Below are positions 8,835-17,941 of a stretch of 64,000 bases of DNA, in pieces. The DNA is from CAYNLK01 sp964398055. GTDB taxonomy: Bacteria; Chloroflexota; Anaerolineae; 4572-78; J111. The notes below the pieces were generated by a model. It was not told where the DNA came from, searched no databases, and worked only from the letters and a program-made list of their open reading frames with translations. The stretch is taken from NCBI GenBank assembly GCA_964398055.1, contig CAYNLK010000018.1:1-64000 (forward strand), in the 5' to 3' direction. Each line of letters starts with the position of its first letter. The first letter of the stretch is position 1. The position numbers were made by a program, and so were the translations under genes.

Positions 8835-11507
8835 ATGAGTCGAAATGTCTCTACACCCAACAATCAAATCTGGTTTCGCGCTGGCATTCTAGCAGCAACT
8901 TTGTTGGCCTTGTGGCTTCGTCTCTACATGGTAGAGCATACCAGGCTGTGGCCGGATGAACTTTACGTATCCAGGCAGCATCTGAGCCAACCTTTTTGGC
9001 ACAGCGTCCAATCTTACCAGCTTAACAGCCATTTAACTTATATGCTTGCAGGTTGGTTTATGGCTCAGTTGGGGTGGGATACTTTTCTGTTGCGCTGGCC
9101 GGCAGTTGTAGCTGCTGTATTAACCGTACCCTTACTGTATGTGTTGGGAACAAGGTTTTTCAACCGGCGTGTTGGAGCCGTATCTGCCGTAATTCTAAGC
9201 TTTGCCTTTGTCCATGTAGATTTATCGTGGCGTATTCGCGGTTATACGTTGGTACTGTTACTGGTGATGCTAGCGGTGTATTGTCTGCAACGCGGTTTTG
9301 ATACGGCTCGCTATCGTTGGTGGATAGGCGCTGTATTGGCATTTGGGCTGGCAATTCATACGCATATTTTTGTTGTGCTGGCTCTACCTTATATATTTCT
9401 ATTTGTAGCGGTTAGAATCTGGTTCTGGAAAAACGGGCCGTTTCCTGGTCGGCTTTTGACCCAACGGGCCGTTGTGGCTGCGGCTGTACTCACCTTAATT
9501 TTGGCCGCAATACCGCTACTGATATTTTTCAGTCAAACAACCGAAGCTACTCTCCCAGAGCTTCTTGATGACCGCTGGAACACCGAGTTCCCCCCGTTTC
9601 AATTAAATGATCCTCTCCCCGTCCTTAATTCATATCTTGAACTAAACAACTATCTCAGCCCACTTGAGATAGACGAGTGGTTTGCGCTGCTGTTTGGGGG
9701 AATAGTTGTATTGGGTGTGGTCACAGCACTGCACCAACCTCGCTTCCGCTGGCCAGCACTACTCTTATTGGGGGTAATGGTTTTGCCTATTTTATCAATG
9801 ACCACGCTGGCAACCATTCTCGGACCCTGGTTTTTTGCCTTTCGTCGTTTTTTTGTTTACGTCTTAATGCCTTACTTGTTGTTTGCCGCCTTAGGAAGCT
9901 GGGGGGTGGCCGATTGGTGCGCCCATTTAATCGGAGACAGGGCCAGGCTGTTGACCATCAGCCTGATGATTGCTGTTTTGTTTGTAACAACAGTGGACAG
10001 AATCTCCGCCCAGACTTTCCGGCGTCCCAGCCAGGTGGCGCGTTATTTGCATAATCACCACACCAATGCCGATCTGATTTTGTGTGCGCCTCAGGAGCCA
10101 ACCCGAATATTCGGCGGCAGCCGCCATTTTTGCCCTGTTATGCTCCATTTTTTCCCCAATCTGGCTCAATACACTTTTCTATTTGACGATGTTACTCAAT
10201 ACCGCACCCTAAACACCTTTTTACGGCCCGGCCAAAACTGCACCAGTCACTACCAACATCTACCCGTCTCGCAAATCAGGATGATTTGCAGTCCGGTCAA
10301 GGCTGCCTCCAATCGGCGCCCGCCCGGTGCTTGGGTTGTCTTGTGGCGAGACAACCTGACGACAAATGGTTTGGAGATAATACCGACGCCGGCTTATCCA
10401 TCGGTCAAAATCGGCGCCACCGAAATTATTTATATTAGCCCGCAAGCGTCGTTGGCCGATACGTTGATTGAAGCGGCCAAAGTTGCCGTCAACAAAGCCG
10501 ACACACCCCAACGCCTCTACCTGAACGCCATCTCGCTGGCCAATCTGTACGCGGCTGCCGGCAACCTTGAACAGGCCACCCTGGTGCTGGATACGGTGGA
10601 AGCGCAGACCAGTCTGACCATCCGAAATTTTGATGTTCCCCCTATGCAGTACCGGGTAGAGGCTAATTTTGCCGATCAAGTGATGTTGCTGGGTTATGAC
10701 CTGCCCACCCGCCGGGTGGGGCCGGGTCAGGATTTGCCCATTACCCTCTATTGGCAGGCGTTGCAACCCATCACCCAACCCTACCTGGAGTTTAACCACT
10801 TGCTCGATGCCCATCAGCAGGTTCACGGCGGCTACGACCGTCTGCCCCGCGAGGAGTACAACCCCATCTTCTGGAAGCCGGGCGAGGTAGTGGTTGACGC
10901 CTACACTGTGCCGGTCAATTCCACGGCTCCACCAGGCGTTTATCACCTCAATTTGGGTATCTACTTGCCCCAGGGAGAGCGGGCCGTACCTATACAACTG
11001 GTCCAAAACGGCCAACCCATCGATACCAACAGCGTTACCATCGGTCCTCTCAAGGTGGGCGGCCCCCCACCCGGCGTGATTTTGTCGCCCCAAACCGTTG
11101 CGCCTGACCAGCCATTATCCCTCAATTTGGGAGACCCTCCCGTTATTTTGTTGCGTGGTTATAGCCTGACGCAGCAAGCCGGCGCGGCCCAATTGAAGCT
11201 GTACTGGGAAAGCCTGACCCAAACTCCGGTTGATTGGTCGGTGTTTGTGCACCTGCGTAATAAGGCCGGGGAAATAGTGGCCCAAAAAGATGGCCCGGCT
11301 GGTGGGGGACGCTATCCTACTTCGTTGTGGGATCCTGGCGAAATTCTGGCCGATGAGCTGACCATTTTACTTCCGGCCGAGCTGCCGGCTGGCGAATATA
11401 GTTTGATGGTGGGCCTCTACAATCTGGCCGACGGCACCCGGTTAACCGTGCCAGACTCTGGCCCTAATGAGATCTTCCTGACTACCTGGGTGAGATCGGA
11501 CTCATGA
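8835..11507 (+). CDS. GT39-like membrane glycosyltransferase with two C-terminal beta modules
   Basis: An 890-residue protein. TM1 (about 15-32) is followed by LWPDELY with Asp41-Glu42, the acidic motif expected in the first outer loop of GT-C glycosyltransferases. Further membrane segments run to about residue 395. A soluble part of about 500 residues follows, and two copies of the shared module start near 615 and 771 (LLGYDLPTRR, YWQAL, GEVVVDAY, then YWESL, YPTSLWDPGE). The ATG at 8835 follows the GT2 gene by 20 bp. It is probably an outer-membrane-face sugar transferase acting with that GT2 enzyme. A 277-codon antisense frame inside it is ignored because this strand carries clear protein features. 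Confidence 0.8.
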   Translation: MSRNVSTPNNQIWFRAGILAATLLALWLRLYMVEHTRLWPDELYVSRQHLSQPFWHSVQSYQLNSHLTYMLAGWFMAQLGWDTFLLRWPAVVAAVLTVPLLYVLGTRFFNRRVGAVSAVILSFAFVHVDLSWRIRGYTLVLLLVMLAVYCLQRGFDTARYRWWIGAVLAFGLAIHTHIFVVLALPYIFLFVAVRIWFWKNGPFPGRLLTQRAVVAAAVLTLILAAIPLLIFFSQTTEATLPELLDDRWNTEFPPFQLNDPLPVLNSYLELNNYLSPLEIDEWFALLFGGIVVLGVVTALHQPRFRWPALLLLGVMVLPILSMTTLATILGPWFFAFRRFFVYVLMPYLLFAALGSWGVADWCAHLIGDRARLLTISLMIAVLFVTTVDRISAQTFRRPSQVARYLHNHHTNADLILCAPQEPTRIFGGSRHFCPVMLHFFPNLAQYTFLFDDVTQYRTLNTFLRPGQNCTSHYQHLPVSQIRMICSPVKAASNRRPPGAWVVLWRDNLTTNGLEIIPTPAYPSVKIGATEIIYISPQASLADTLIEAAKVAVNKADTPQRLYLNAISLANLYAAAGNLEQATLVLDTVEAQTSLTIRNFDVPPMQYRVEANFADQVMLLGYDLPTRRVGPGQDLPITLYWQALQPITQPYLEFNHLLDAHQQVHGGYDRLPREEYNPIFWKPGEVVVDAYTVPVNSTAPPGVYHLNLGIYLPQGERAVPIQLVQNGQPIDTNSVTIGPLKVGGPPPGVILSPQTVAPDQPLSLNLGDPPVILLRGYSLTQQAGAAQLKLYWESLTQTPVDWSVFVHLRNKAGEIVAQKDGPAGGGRYPTSLWDPGEILADELTILLPAELPAGEYSLMVGLYNLADGTRLTVPDSGPNEIFLTTWVRSDS

Positions 11508-11563
11508 TGAATCATCACAAGCCTATTGGCGGTTAGGGGTACGATAGTAACGGACTCTACAGA

Positions 11564-12586
11564 ATGAATATTTACTGGTTTGCTTATATTTTCACTCTAG
11601 TGATAGGTGCCGGGGCACTCCTCGCCCTTTTAATCCGCCTGCGCCGCTCCCAAAAACCCCGGCCTCTCCTTGAAAATTTGCTCCTGGCCGGGCTAACCTT
11701 ATTCTTAACCCTGATGGGCCTGGAGTTTTATCTCAAAGTTTTTTTTGCCCAACCCGACTCGCACAATACTCTGGCCCGGCGTAACTGGTATGCCCGCTAC
11801 TATCAGAATGCCTTCAACTCCTTCGGTTACCGCGACCTCGAGTGGACCGACGAGATGGTTGCCGGCAAAATCAAAGTCATGGTCGTGGGCGATTCGTTTG
11901 TGGAGGGGCTGGGGGTCGAATACCCGGAAAATCGCTTTTCAAACCGGCTGGGTCAAAAACTGGGGCCAAAGTATACCGTCTTCAACCTCGGCGACTCCGG
12001 CGCCAACACCAGCCGGCAGATCGAGGCCCTGCTTGATTACCCCTATGACCCCGATATTCTGGTCTGGTCTTATGTGGTCAATGATATTGAAGGCGTGGCC
12101 GGACCCTTGTGGCTTAATAAGCCGCCGGACCAGCCTATTCCAGCCTGGTTAACCCCTTTGGTAGAGAACTCTCACCTGGCCAATTTTCTCTATTGGCGCT
12201 TGCATCGGCTATTTCGAGTTGACTCCCACGACCTCGTTTGGGAATGGTTATTGAGTGTTTATAATGACCCCGAGGCCTGGTGGCGGCATCAACAGCAGTT
12301 ATTATCCATCTATGAGGGCGCCAGGTCGGAACAGGTTCCTTTGGTAGTCGTTGTTTTCCCTGGTTTGACTGCCCTGGAAAAGAGCAAAGTCGTCACCGAG
12401 CGCGTCGTCGATCTCTTTCGAGAAAGAGGCGTGCCAACCCTCGACGTGGCCGAGTTAGTGAAAGATGTGCCGGTTGAAGACAGGATTGCCAGCCCGGTCG
12501 ACCCACATCCCAGCGAATTGGTGCATGAATTAGTGGCCGAGGCAGTCTACCAAATACTTCTGGAAAACGGATGGGGTGAACCATAG
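11564..12586 (+). CDS. Membrane-anchored SGNH-fold protein (first of a tandem pair)
   Basis: A 340-residue protein with hydrophobic segments near residues 5-25 and 38-60, then a soluble domain. The SGNH pattern is readable: GDSF at 109-112 (nucleophile Ser), an Asn-containing VVNDIEG motif near 185, and DPHP with Asp313 and His315 near the C-terminus. SGNH proteins are esterases, lipases or acyltransferases. In a surface-glycan block a role in adding or removing acyl groups from sugars is plausible but not shown. Its closest visible relative is the next gene, which has the same layout throughout, pointing to a tandem duplication. Confidence 0.75.
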   Translation: MNIYWFAYIFTLVIGAGALLALLIRLRRSQKPRPLLENLLLAGLTLFLTLMGLEFYLKVFFAQPDSHNTLARRNWYARYYQNAFNSFGYRDLEWTDEMVAGKIKVMVVGDSFVEGLGVEYPENRFSNRLGQKLGPKYTVFNLGDSGANTSRQIEALLDYPYDPDILVWSYVVNDIEGVAGPLWLNKPPDQPIPAWLTPLVENSHLANFLYWRLHRLFRVDSHDLVWEWLLSVYNDPEAWWRHQQQLLSIYEGARSEQVPLVVVVFPGLTALEKSKVVTERVVDLFRERGVPTLDVAELVKDVPVEDRIASPVDPHPSELVHELVAEAVYQILLENGWGEP

Positions 12587-12587
12587 G

Positions 12588-13616
12588 ATGAACTATTGGA
12601 CAACTTACAGCTTGATCTTCATCATCGGCCTGGCCGCGCTTGTGACGCCGCTGCTCATCTTACGGCAGCAAAAGTCCACTCGCCCCCAGCCTTTAGTCGA
12701 GAACCTGCTGCTGGCTTTGTTGAGTCTATTCATCTCGCTGATGGGGCTTGAATTTTATTTCAGAGTCTTCTTTGCCCAACCGGACGGCTTCCGTTTTACC
12801 CTGGCCTCTCGAAATTGGTATGACCGCTATTGGCATCAAAACTCTCTAGGCTATCGTGATGTCGAGTGGACGCCGGAAAAGCTGGTCGGTAAAACCAAAG
12901 TGATGGTCGTGGGCGACTCCTTTGTGGCCGGCAACGGCATTGCCAACCCGGCCGATCGCTTTCCTGATCGGCTGGGGCAGTTGTTGGGGGATGAGTACGC
13001 CATTCTTAATGTGGCTTCGCCCGGCTGGGATACGGCTCGTGAAATGAGGGCTGTCCGGACCTATCCTTATCGCCCGGATGTAATCATACTGTCTTACCAC
13101 ATCAACGATATCAAGGGCGCGGCGTTCAGCCTGGGGATGCCAGACCCCAAACTGCGGCGTGACCCGCCGGCCTGGCTGGCGCCGCTGGTGGAGCATTCCT
13201 ATGCCGCTAATTTTGTCTACTGGCGCCTGTTCCGCCTGGGTTTGTCGGATTGGTCGGAGCGTTATTGGAATGAATGGATGAGAGGGTTGAGTGAGCATCC
13301 GGAGGTAAGCCGGCGACATCGCCAGGAGTTACTGGAGGTGATTGAAGGGACGGCGGCGGAGCAAATTCCGCTGGTTGTGGTCATTTTCCCCCACCTGGCC
13401 GCAGTCGACGAAACCCAATTTTTGGTCGAACCGGTGGCCGAACTATTTCGGGCGCACAATGTTCCCGTTTTGGATGTGAGCGAACTCCTGGCCGACCGTG
13501 AACCGGCTACAACCACAGTCAATGCTGTTGACGCTCATCCGAATGAGACAATTCATCGAGAGGTGGCCAAACATATCTACCGCATAATGATTGAGACTGA
13601 AATTACCAGCCGATGA
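12588..13616 (+). CDS. Membrane-anchored SGNH-fold protein (second of a tandem pair)
   Basis: A 342-residue paralogue of the preceding gene with the same plan: two N-terminal hydrophobic segments, then a soluble domain with VVGDSFVAG, a YHINDIKG motif and a C-terminal VDAHPNE. ATG 12588 is chosen because the protein then begins MNYWTTY, matching MNIYWFAY of the neighbour. An ATG at 12576 would overlap the previous stop. The 3' end overlaps the next gene by four bases (ATGA), so translation is probably coupled. Function is probably a glycan or lipid esterase or acyltransferase at the membrane. Confidence 0.75.
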   Translation: MNYWTTYSLIFIIGLAALVTPLLILRQQKSTRPQPLVENLLLALLSLFISLMGLEFYFRVFFAQPDGFRFTLASRNWYDRYWHQNSLGYRDVEWTPEKLVGKTKVMVVGDSFVAGNGIANPADRFPDRLGQLLGDEYAILNVASPGWDTAREMRAVRTYPYRPDVIILSYHINDIKGAAFSLGMPDPKLRRDPPAWLAPLVEHSYAANFVYWRLFRLGLSDWSERYWNEWMRGLSEHPEVSRRHRQELLEVIEGTAAEQIPLVVVIFPHLAAVDETQFLVEPVAELFRAHNVPVLDVSELLADREPATTTVNAVDAHPNETIHREVAKHIYRIMIETEITSR

Positions 13617-16081
13617 ACCCGCCCTGCTCCATCACTCGCCCCAATGGGGAAAGCTCGAAATGGCCTGACCTGCTGCTGATCTTGCTCTTAACCTTCTTGC
13701 CCTTCCTCTTCTTCTGGCGACTCCTCACCCCCAACTCCACCGACCGCATGCATATCGCTGCCGGCGATTTTACCGAGCAATATTTCCCGCTGCGCGCCTT
13801 TACTGCCCAGGAGTGGGTCAATGGCCGCCTGCCGTTGTGGAATCCCTACCTCTATGGCGGCCAACCCGCCCTGGCCGATATCCAATCCGGGGCTTTGTAT
13901 CCGCCGCACGTCATCGAGGCGCTGCTGTTGGGCTGGGCCGGATTTGGCTTTCCGTTGTGGGCCTTAGAACTTCAGGTGATCGCTCATTTTGCCCTGGCCT
14001 CGGTCGGCACCTACCTGTTTACCCGCTTCATCTTCCTCCACCCTCCTCGTTTTTCGCTCTCCACTCCTCGCTTCTCCCTTCCCTCTTTGCGACGCGCCCG
14101 TTTCGCGGCGGTCATTGCCGCCCTGGTCTTCACTTACGGTGGTTACCTGACCGGTTTTCCGGTACAGCAGATGACCATCCTATCCGTCAGCGCCTGGTTA
14201 CCCTGGGTGCTGTGGGGCCTGAGTGTAGCCAATGAACGAATTAGTGAATTGGCGAATAGCGAAGCCGGCCTCGCTCCCCCCTCCCCCCTCCTCGCTCCTC
14301 GCCTTCCGCTCTCCGCCATTGCCTGGGGCGCATTCGCTTTTGCTCTCGCCATTTTAGCCGGACATCCCCAGACCGTTCTGTATATCTTCTACCTCAGCCT
14401 GGCCTACACCATCTTTTACACAATTTACACTTGGCGCCATCATCTCTCGGCGACTCTCCCCTCCCCGCATCACGCCTCACGTTTCACGTTTCACGCTTCA
14501 CGTTTCACGCCTCACCCTTCACGCCTCACCCTTCATCTCATCCCGTGGTTCATCATCATCGCCCTCGGTGCCGCTATCGCCGCCGCCCAACTCCTGCCCA
14601 GCCTGGAATTCATTGGCTATTCGGTCCGCTCTGACCTGACCTACCAGGCTGTTGCCGCAGGTTTGCCCCTGAACGAACTGATCTCAATAATCTATCCCGG
14701 TTTCTTTGGCGGCTCGCCGGCTTATGTTGGCATCATCACGTTGGTCTTGATTGCCCTGGCCTTGCTTTTGTGGCCCGATCGTCCCTCGATATTTTTCTGG
14801 GCGGGCGCCGCCCTGGTCAGTTTGCTCCTGGCTTTTGGCGGCCATACCTTTCTGTACCCCCTCTTCTACCTGTTTGCACCCGGTTTTGAAGCCGTCCGGC
14901 AGCAGGAACGGGCTTTCTTGATTTACAGTTTCAGCCTGGCGGTTCTGGCCGGCTATGGCGCCCTCGTACTGACCGGTCCGCTGTCGCCCATGGCTCGCTG
15001 GCGCTATGCCCGCTTCGAACGGCAGCTGCGGCTGGTGGGGACCATCGCTCTCGCTCTGACCGGCTTTTATATTCTTGGTTCAGCCGCCGCCACTGCCCGC
15101 GGTGATGAGGTCAACCTGTTTTATGGTGTGTTGTGGCATCATTTGTTTGGCTTAATCATCCTGGCTGGGACGCTGCTGCTGTTAGCCTTGCGGCCGCGGC
15201 GCTGGTTGAGCCGGCCGTGGGGCATGGTCTTGCTGGCACTCTGGCTGGGCTTTAATCTTTTTACAATCAACTGGCGCTTCAATCTGGAAAAACGGGAGAT
15301 CGAACCCTTTGCTCCGAATGGGTTAGTGCAATTTCTGCAGCGCGCCACTACTTCAAATAGTTCCTTCGAACCGGCTCGTATCGCCAGCGGCGGCTATCTG
15401 CCCGGCGGGAACAGCGCCGCCTCAGTTTTCCGGCTGGAAGACCTGACCGGCAACACCCCGCTGCAACTGGCCGCGGTGGCTAACTTCTTGCAGCAAATGC
15501 CCTCCTGGCGGCTGTGGCAATTGATGAATGTTCGCTACGTAGTTGATCAGCGTGATCTCAGCGGGCCGGGTTTGACCCCGATTTACGAGGAGATGGAGCA
15601 ACACGTTTTTGAGCTGGGCGATCCCTTCCCCCGGGCCTGGTTTGTTGGCCGCGCCGAGGTCATCCCTGAGGCTGACCTGGCCATAGCCCGTTTAGGAGCT
15701 GATGATTTTGATTTGCGACAAGCTGCTATTTTGGCCAAGCCTTTAACTATACCGCTGGCCGAACCGCTCACTTCTACCATCCAGTTCACTGCTTTCAGTC
15801 CCACGCGTCTGCGGGCGGACGTTACCGTTACAGGTCCCTCGCTCTTGGTGTTCAGCCAGATTTATTATCCCGGTTGGCGGGCTACGCTTGATGGCCAGCC
15901 GGTTGAATTGGCGCAGGTCAACGTGGTCCAGTCGGGCCTGGTGGTGCCGGCCGGCCAGCACACCGTTGAGTTGGCTTTCAACCCGGCCACGTTCCGTTGG
16001 GGTGGACTTATCTCGATCATCGGTCTGGCTATTTGGGTGCTTCTGCTCATTTGGGGCCATCGGGAACAACGTGCTAAATAA
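13613..16081 (+). CDS. YfhO-family membrane protein with three in-frame heptanucleotide-repeat inserts
   Basis: An 822-residue polytopic protein. It has an N-terminal TM followed by the acidic loop GDFTEQYFPLR and the LPLWNPYLYGGQP motif typical of the YfhO family (GT-C-like, linked in firmicutes to lipoteichoic-acid glycosylation). It ends with the family's IYYPGWRATLDG-type domain and a last TM near residue 800. Three stretches do not look like normal protein: about residues 144-160, 208-235 and 286-308. Each is the translation of a 7-bp repeat array and gives a 7-residue period such as HASRFTF/HASRFTP. They lie in expected loops, so the protein may still fold. Start ATG overlaps the previous stop. 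A strong terminator follows. Confidence 0.8.
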   Translation: MNPPCSITRPNGESSKWPDLLLILLLTFLPFLFFWRLLTPNSTDRMHIAAGDFTEQYFPLRAFTAQEWVNGRLPLWNPYLYGGQPALADIQSGALYPPHVIEALLLGWAGFGFPLWALELQVIAHFALASVGTYLFTRFIFLHPPRFSLSTPRFSLPSLRRARFAAVIAALVFTYGGYLTGFPVQQMTILSVSAWLPWVLWGLSVANERISELANSEAGLAPPSPLLAPRLPLSAIAWGAFAFALAILAGHPQTVLYIFYLSLAYTIFYTIYTWRHHLSATLPSPHHASRFTFHASRFTPHPSRLTLHLIPWFIIIALGAAIAAAQLLPSLEFIGYSVRSDLTYQAVAAGLPLNELISIIYPGFFGGSPAYVGIITLVLIALALLLWPDRPSIFFWAGAALVSLLLAFGGHTFLYPLFYLFAPGFEAVRQQERAFLIYSFSLAVLAGYGALVLTGPLSPMARWRYARFERQLRLVGTIALALTGFYILGSAAATARGDEVNLFYGVLWHHLFGLIILAGTLLLLALRPRRWLSRPWGMVLLALWLGFNLFTINWRFNLEKREIEPFAPNGLVQFLQRATTSNSSFEPARIASGGYLPGGNSAASVFRLEDLTGNTPLQLAAVANFLQQMPSWRLWQLMNVRYVVDQRDLSGPGLTPIYEEMEQHVFELGDPFPRAWFVGRAEVIPEADLAIARLGADDFDLRQAAILAKPLTIPLAEPLTSTIQFTAFSPTRLRADVTVTGPSLLVFSQIYYPGWRATLDGQPVELAQVNVVQSGLVVPAGQHTVELAFNPATFRWGGLISIIGLAIWVLLLIWGHREQRAK
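14043..14091. repeat. 7-bp-period repeat array inside the YfhO-like gene (first)
   Basis: Seven heptamers of pyrimidine-rich type (units such as CTCCTCG, CTCTCCA, CTTCTCC) run in strict 7-bp phase. The array is read in frame within the coding sequence and encodes a Pro/Ser/Leu/Arg-rich loop. Confidence 0.6.
14234..14317. repeat. 7-bp-period repeat array inside the YfhO-like gene (second)
   Basis: Twelve consecutive heptamers in one phase. It begins with units like TTAGTGA, ATTGGCG and AATAGCG and changes to CCCCCTC, CTCGCTC and TCCGCTC. It keeps the host reading frame over 84 bp (28 codons). Confidence 0.65.
14468..14537. repeat. 7-bp-period repeat array inside the YfhO-like gene (third)
   Basis: Ten heptamers of the form YNTCACS (CCTCACG, TTTCACG, CTTCACG, CCTCACC) with perfect 7-bp spacing. 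Because 3 x 7 bp equals 7 codons, the protein shows a heptapeptide period here. The unit resembles that of the intergenic array at 56736-56777. Confidence 0.85.
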
Positions 16082-16111
16082 AAAAAGTCCCGACACGCCT
16101 CGGGACTTTTT
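16082..16111 (+). terminator. Intrinsic terminator, probably bidirectional
   Basis: A perfect 12-bp stem (AAAAAGTCCCGA paired with TCGGGACTTTTT) with a 6-nt loop starts directly after the YfhO-like stop codon. A/T runs on both sides let it stop transcription from either direction. It separates the plus-strand glycan block from the minus-strand gene ending at 16179. Confidence 0.9.
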
Positions 16112-16178
16112 GGTTGTTATACCAAACGTATTTTAAGATTTTCGTAGCTGACGCATCCCTATGCGTCAGCAGTTCAAT

Positions 16179-16934
16179 TCAGGCAATCCGGTGGGTGGTG
16201 CCGGAGAGAATACCTTCCCGGCCAATGAAAGGCTCCCCAATTTTCAACCCGCCTGGTTTGATCTCAAACCGTCTGATCCCCTTTTGATGGCTGCTACCTC
16301 GCATTTTCATCACGGCAATGGCGCGCTGCATTGTACTATCAACTTCAACGTAGCGCAGCAGCATCACGGTATCAACCAGGAACGGCAGGGAGGCCATTCG
16401 GCCTTGCTGCATCGCCAGAACATTGACCGCTTCATCCAACAGCAACGAGGTCATCCCTTCTCGCTTGAACGCATTAACCAGCGTGTTATAGATATCCCTC
16501 AGTTCCAGCGGGTCATTGGTCAAACGTTGAAAGTGGGCGGTGCTGTCAACAACCACTCGTTCCGGTGAAAGCGTATTTAGCGTTTCCGCCAGGGGGCTGT
16601 TTGGCGCTTTCAAACTTCCCAGCAACACCTGCGGCGAGGTAAAGATGATTTTGAACAATCCCTCCTTTTCCAGCGCCTTCAGGTCCCAACCTAACTGGAG
16701 CGCATCTCTGATAAGCGAGGCCGGAAATTCCTCAAAAGAGACCAACAGCCCCGGTTGGTCGCTTTTGATACCGGCCATCAAGAACTGCAGGCCCAGGGTA
16801 GTTTTGCCGACCCCCGGCGCGCCGCTAATCAGCGAGGCCGTGCCTTTGAGCAAGCCGCCGCCGACCATTTCATCGAGTTCTTTTGAGCCAAAAGACAATC
16901 TTTGCCGCGGGGATTGGGAGGGTGTTGTAGCCAT
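16179..16934 (-). CDS. KaiC/RadA-superfamily ATPase (single RecA-like domain)
   Basis: A 251-residue protein: GSKELDEMVGGGL, then Walker A GAPGVGKTT near residue 40, a Phe-Glu-Glu motif (VSFEEFP) and a Walker-B-like VVVDST near residue 115. These mark the KaiC-type RecA fold (COG0467-like). It has one domain, whereas the circadian KaiC has two. ATG 16934 is preferred; the frame extends 24 codons further but the KaiC-like sequence begins here. The role is unknown; relatives are often signalling or chemosensory ATPases. It lies downstream of the three other minus-strand genes. Confidence 0.8.
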   Translation of the reverse strand: MATTPSQSPRQRLSFGSKELDEMVGGGLLKGTASLISGAPGVGKTTLGLQFLMAGIKSDQPGLLVSFEEFPASLIRDALQLGWDLKALEKEGLFKIIFTSPQVLLGSLKAPNSPLAETLNTLSPERVVVDSTAHFQRLTNDPLELRDIYNTLVNAFKREGMTSLLLDEAVNVLAMQQGRMASLPFLVDTVMLLRYVEVDSTMQRAIAVMKMRGSSHQKGIRRFEIKPGGLKIGEPFIGREGILSGTTHRIA

Positions 16935-17046
16935 AAATCTCTGCTTTCTTGCTTTAAAGTCTAGCACGTATGTTAAGCAAAAGCGACCGGCGCTCAAACA
17001 TTCCAAATTAGTGAAAAACGCCGGTTACTTTTGCCTTACTGATCTG

Positions 17047-17889
17047 CTAGCGGTCAGGCCGCTCTTGCCAGTTGATGACCTTGATTTGGATCGAGTCCCG
17101 GCTTCGGCACGGATCCAGGATACAACCCTTCTTTTTAAATTCGTCTTTATCATCCTCGTCATTCGGGTCAAGACCATCGCAATGGCGAGGATTCTCGGCA
17201 AAGATAGGGTCAGTGGTAAAGATAAATCTTTCGCTGGCCGGTTGGCCGCTTTCAATAACATAAGCAAACCAGTTATGTGGTACTTTGGCCGCAGCCTTAT
17301 TAGAGCCGGGTAAGAGTAGGGCGCTATAGCGACCGTTGCCATCAGTTGTTGTCGAGAACAAACTGCCTGACACCCCTACCTCACCGTACTGTATCTGCAC
17401 CAGCGGCTTGGGTAGACCATCTGACCCGTTGACCACTCCCTTGAGGCCAATGTCGGCGCAGTTGTTCTCACTGGAGTGAGAACTTACTACAAAAGGAAAG
17501 GGAGTTGCGGTGTAGGTGGCCGTTGGTGGCGGCGGGATACGAGTGGGGGTAAAGGTTGGGGTGGATGTAGACGTTCGGGTCGGGGTCGGTGTTCTGGTTG
17601 GTGTTGGGGTGCGCGTATCGGTTGGGGTTTTGGTCGGGCCGGGCGTGTTGGTTGGGCTTGGGGTCCAGGTTGGCGGATAGGCCTGGTCGGGTGTGGCTAC
17701 TTGCGGCGGGGGAATAAGGGCAACTTGACCGGCCAGGGCTGTAGCCGCCACCAGGGTGGCTCGATTAGGGCTGAGGGGATTGAAGGGAATGTTCGGTTGG
17801 ACAAAGATGGTGGCGTAACACAAGCAGGAAAGGATGGTCATCCCCAGAAACATTGAGACTAAAACAGTAGTAAGGCGTTTATCCCTCAT
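17047..17889 (-). CDS. Membrane-anchored surface protein with Thr/Pro-rich stalk
   Basis: A 280-residue protein. An N-terminal hydrophobic segment (about residues 7-28) is followed by a stalk near 70-130 made of TPT/TPTR repeats, then a small beta domain. That domain (GVVNGSDGLPKPLVQIQYG ... TTDGNGRYS) resembles the carboxypeptidase-regulatory/SdrD-B-like fold. The C-terminus has an acidic DPNDEDDKDE stretch and several Cys (two in CILDPC). GGAGAA precedes ATG 17889. It probably displays the domain outside the cell. Thr/Pro stalks of this kind are common O-glycosylation targets, which would suit the glycosyltransferase block nearby. That link is inference. Confidence 0.65.
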   Translation of the reverse strand: MRDKRLTTVLVSMFLGMTILSCLCYATIFVQPNIPFNPLSPNRATLVAATALAGQVALIPPPQVATPDQAYPPTWTPSPTNTPGPTKTPTDTRTPTPTRTPTPTRTSTSTPTFTPTRIPPPPTATYTATPFPFVVSSHSSENNCADIGLKGVVNGSDGLPKPLVQIQYGEVGVSGSLFSTTTDGNGRYSALLLPGSNKAAAKVPHNWFAYVIESGQPASERFIFTTDPIFAENPRHCDGLDPNDEDDKDEFKKKGCILDPCRSRDSIQIKVINWQERPDR

Positions 17890-17941
17890 GTACGTTCTCC
17901 TTTGCCGGATAGCCCCTGCCCATTCCGCTGAGCCAGGTTGC

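Noticed and set aside
10260..11093. 277-codon open frame on the minus strand inside the GT39-like gene at 8835
   Set aside because: The plus strand carries clear domain motifs here; the minus frame has low-complexity Gly/Gln/His content typical of an antisense shadow.
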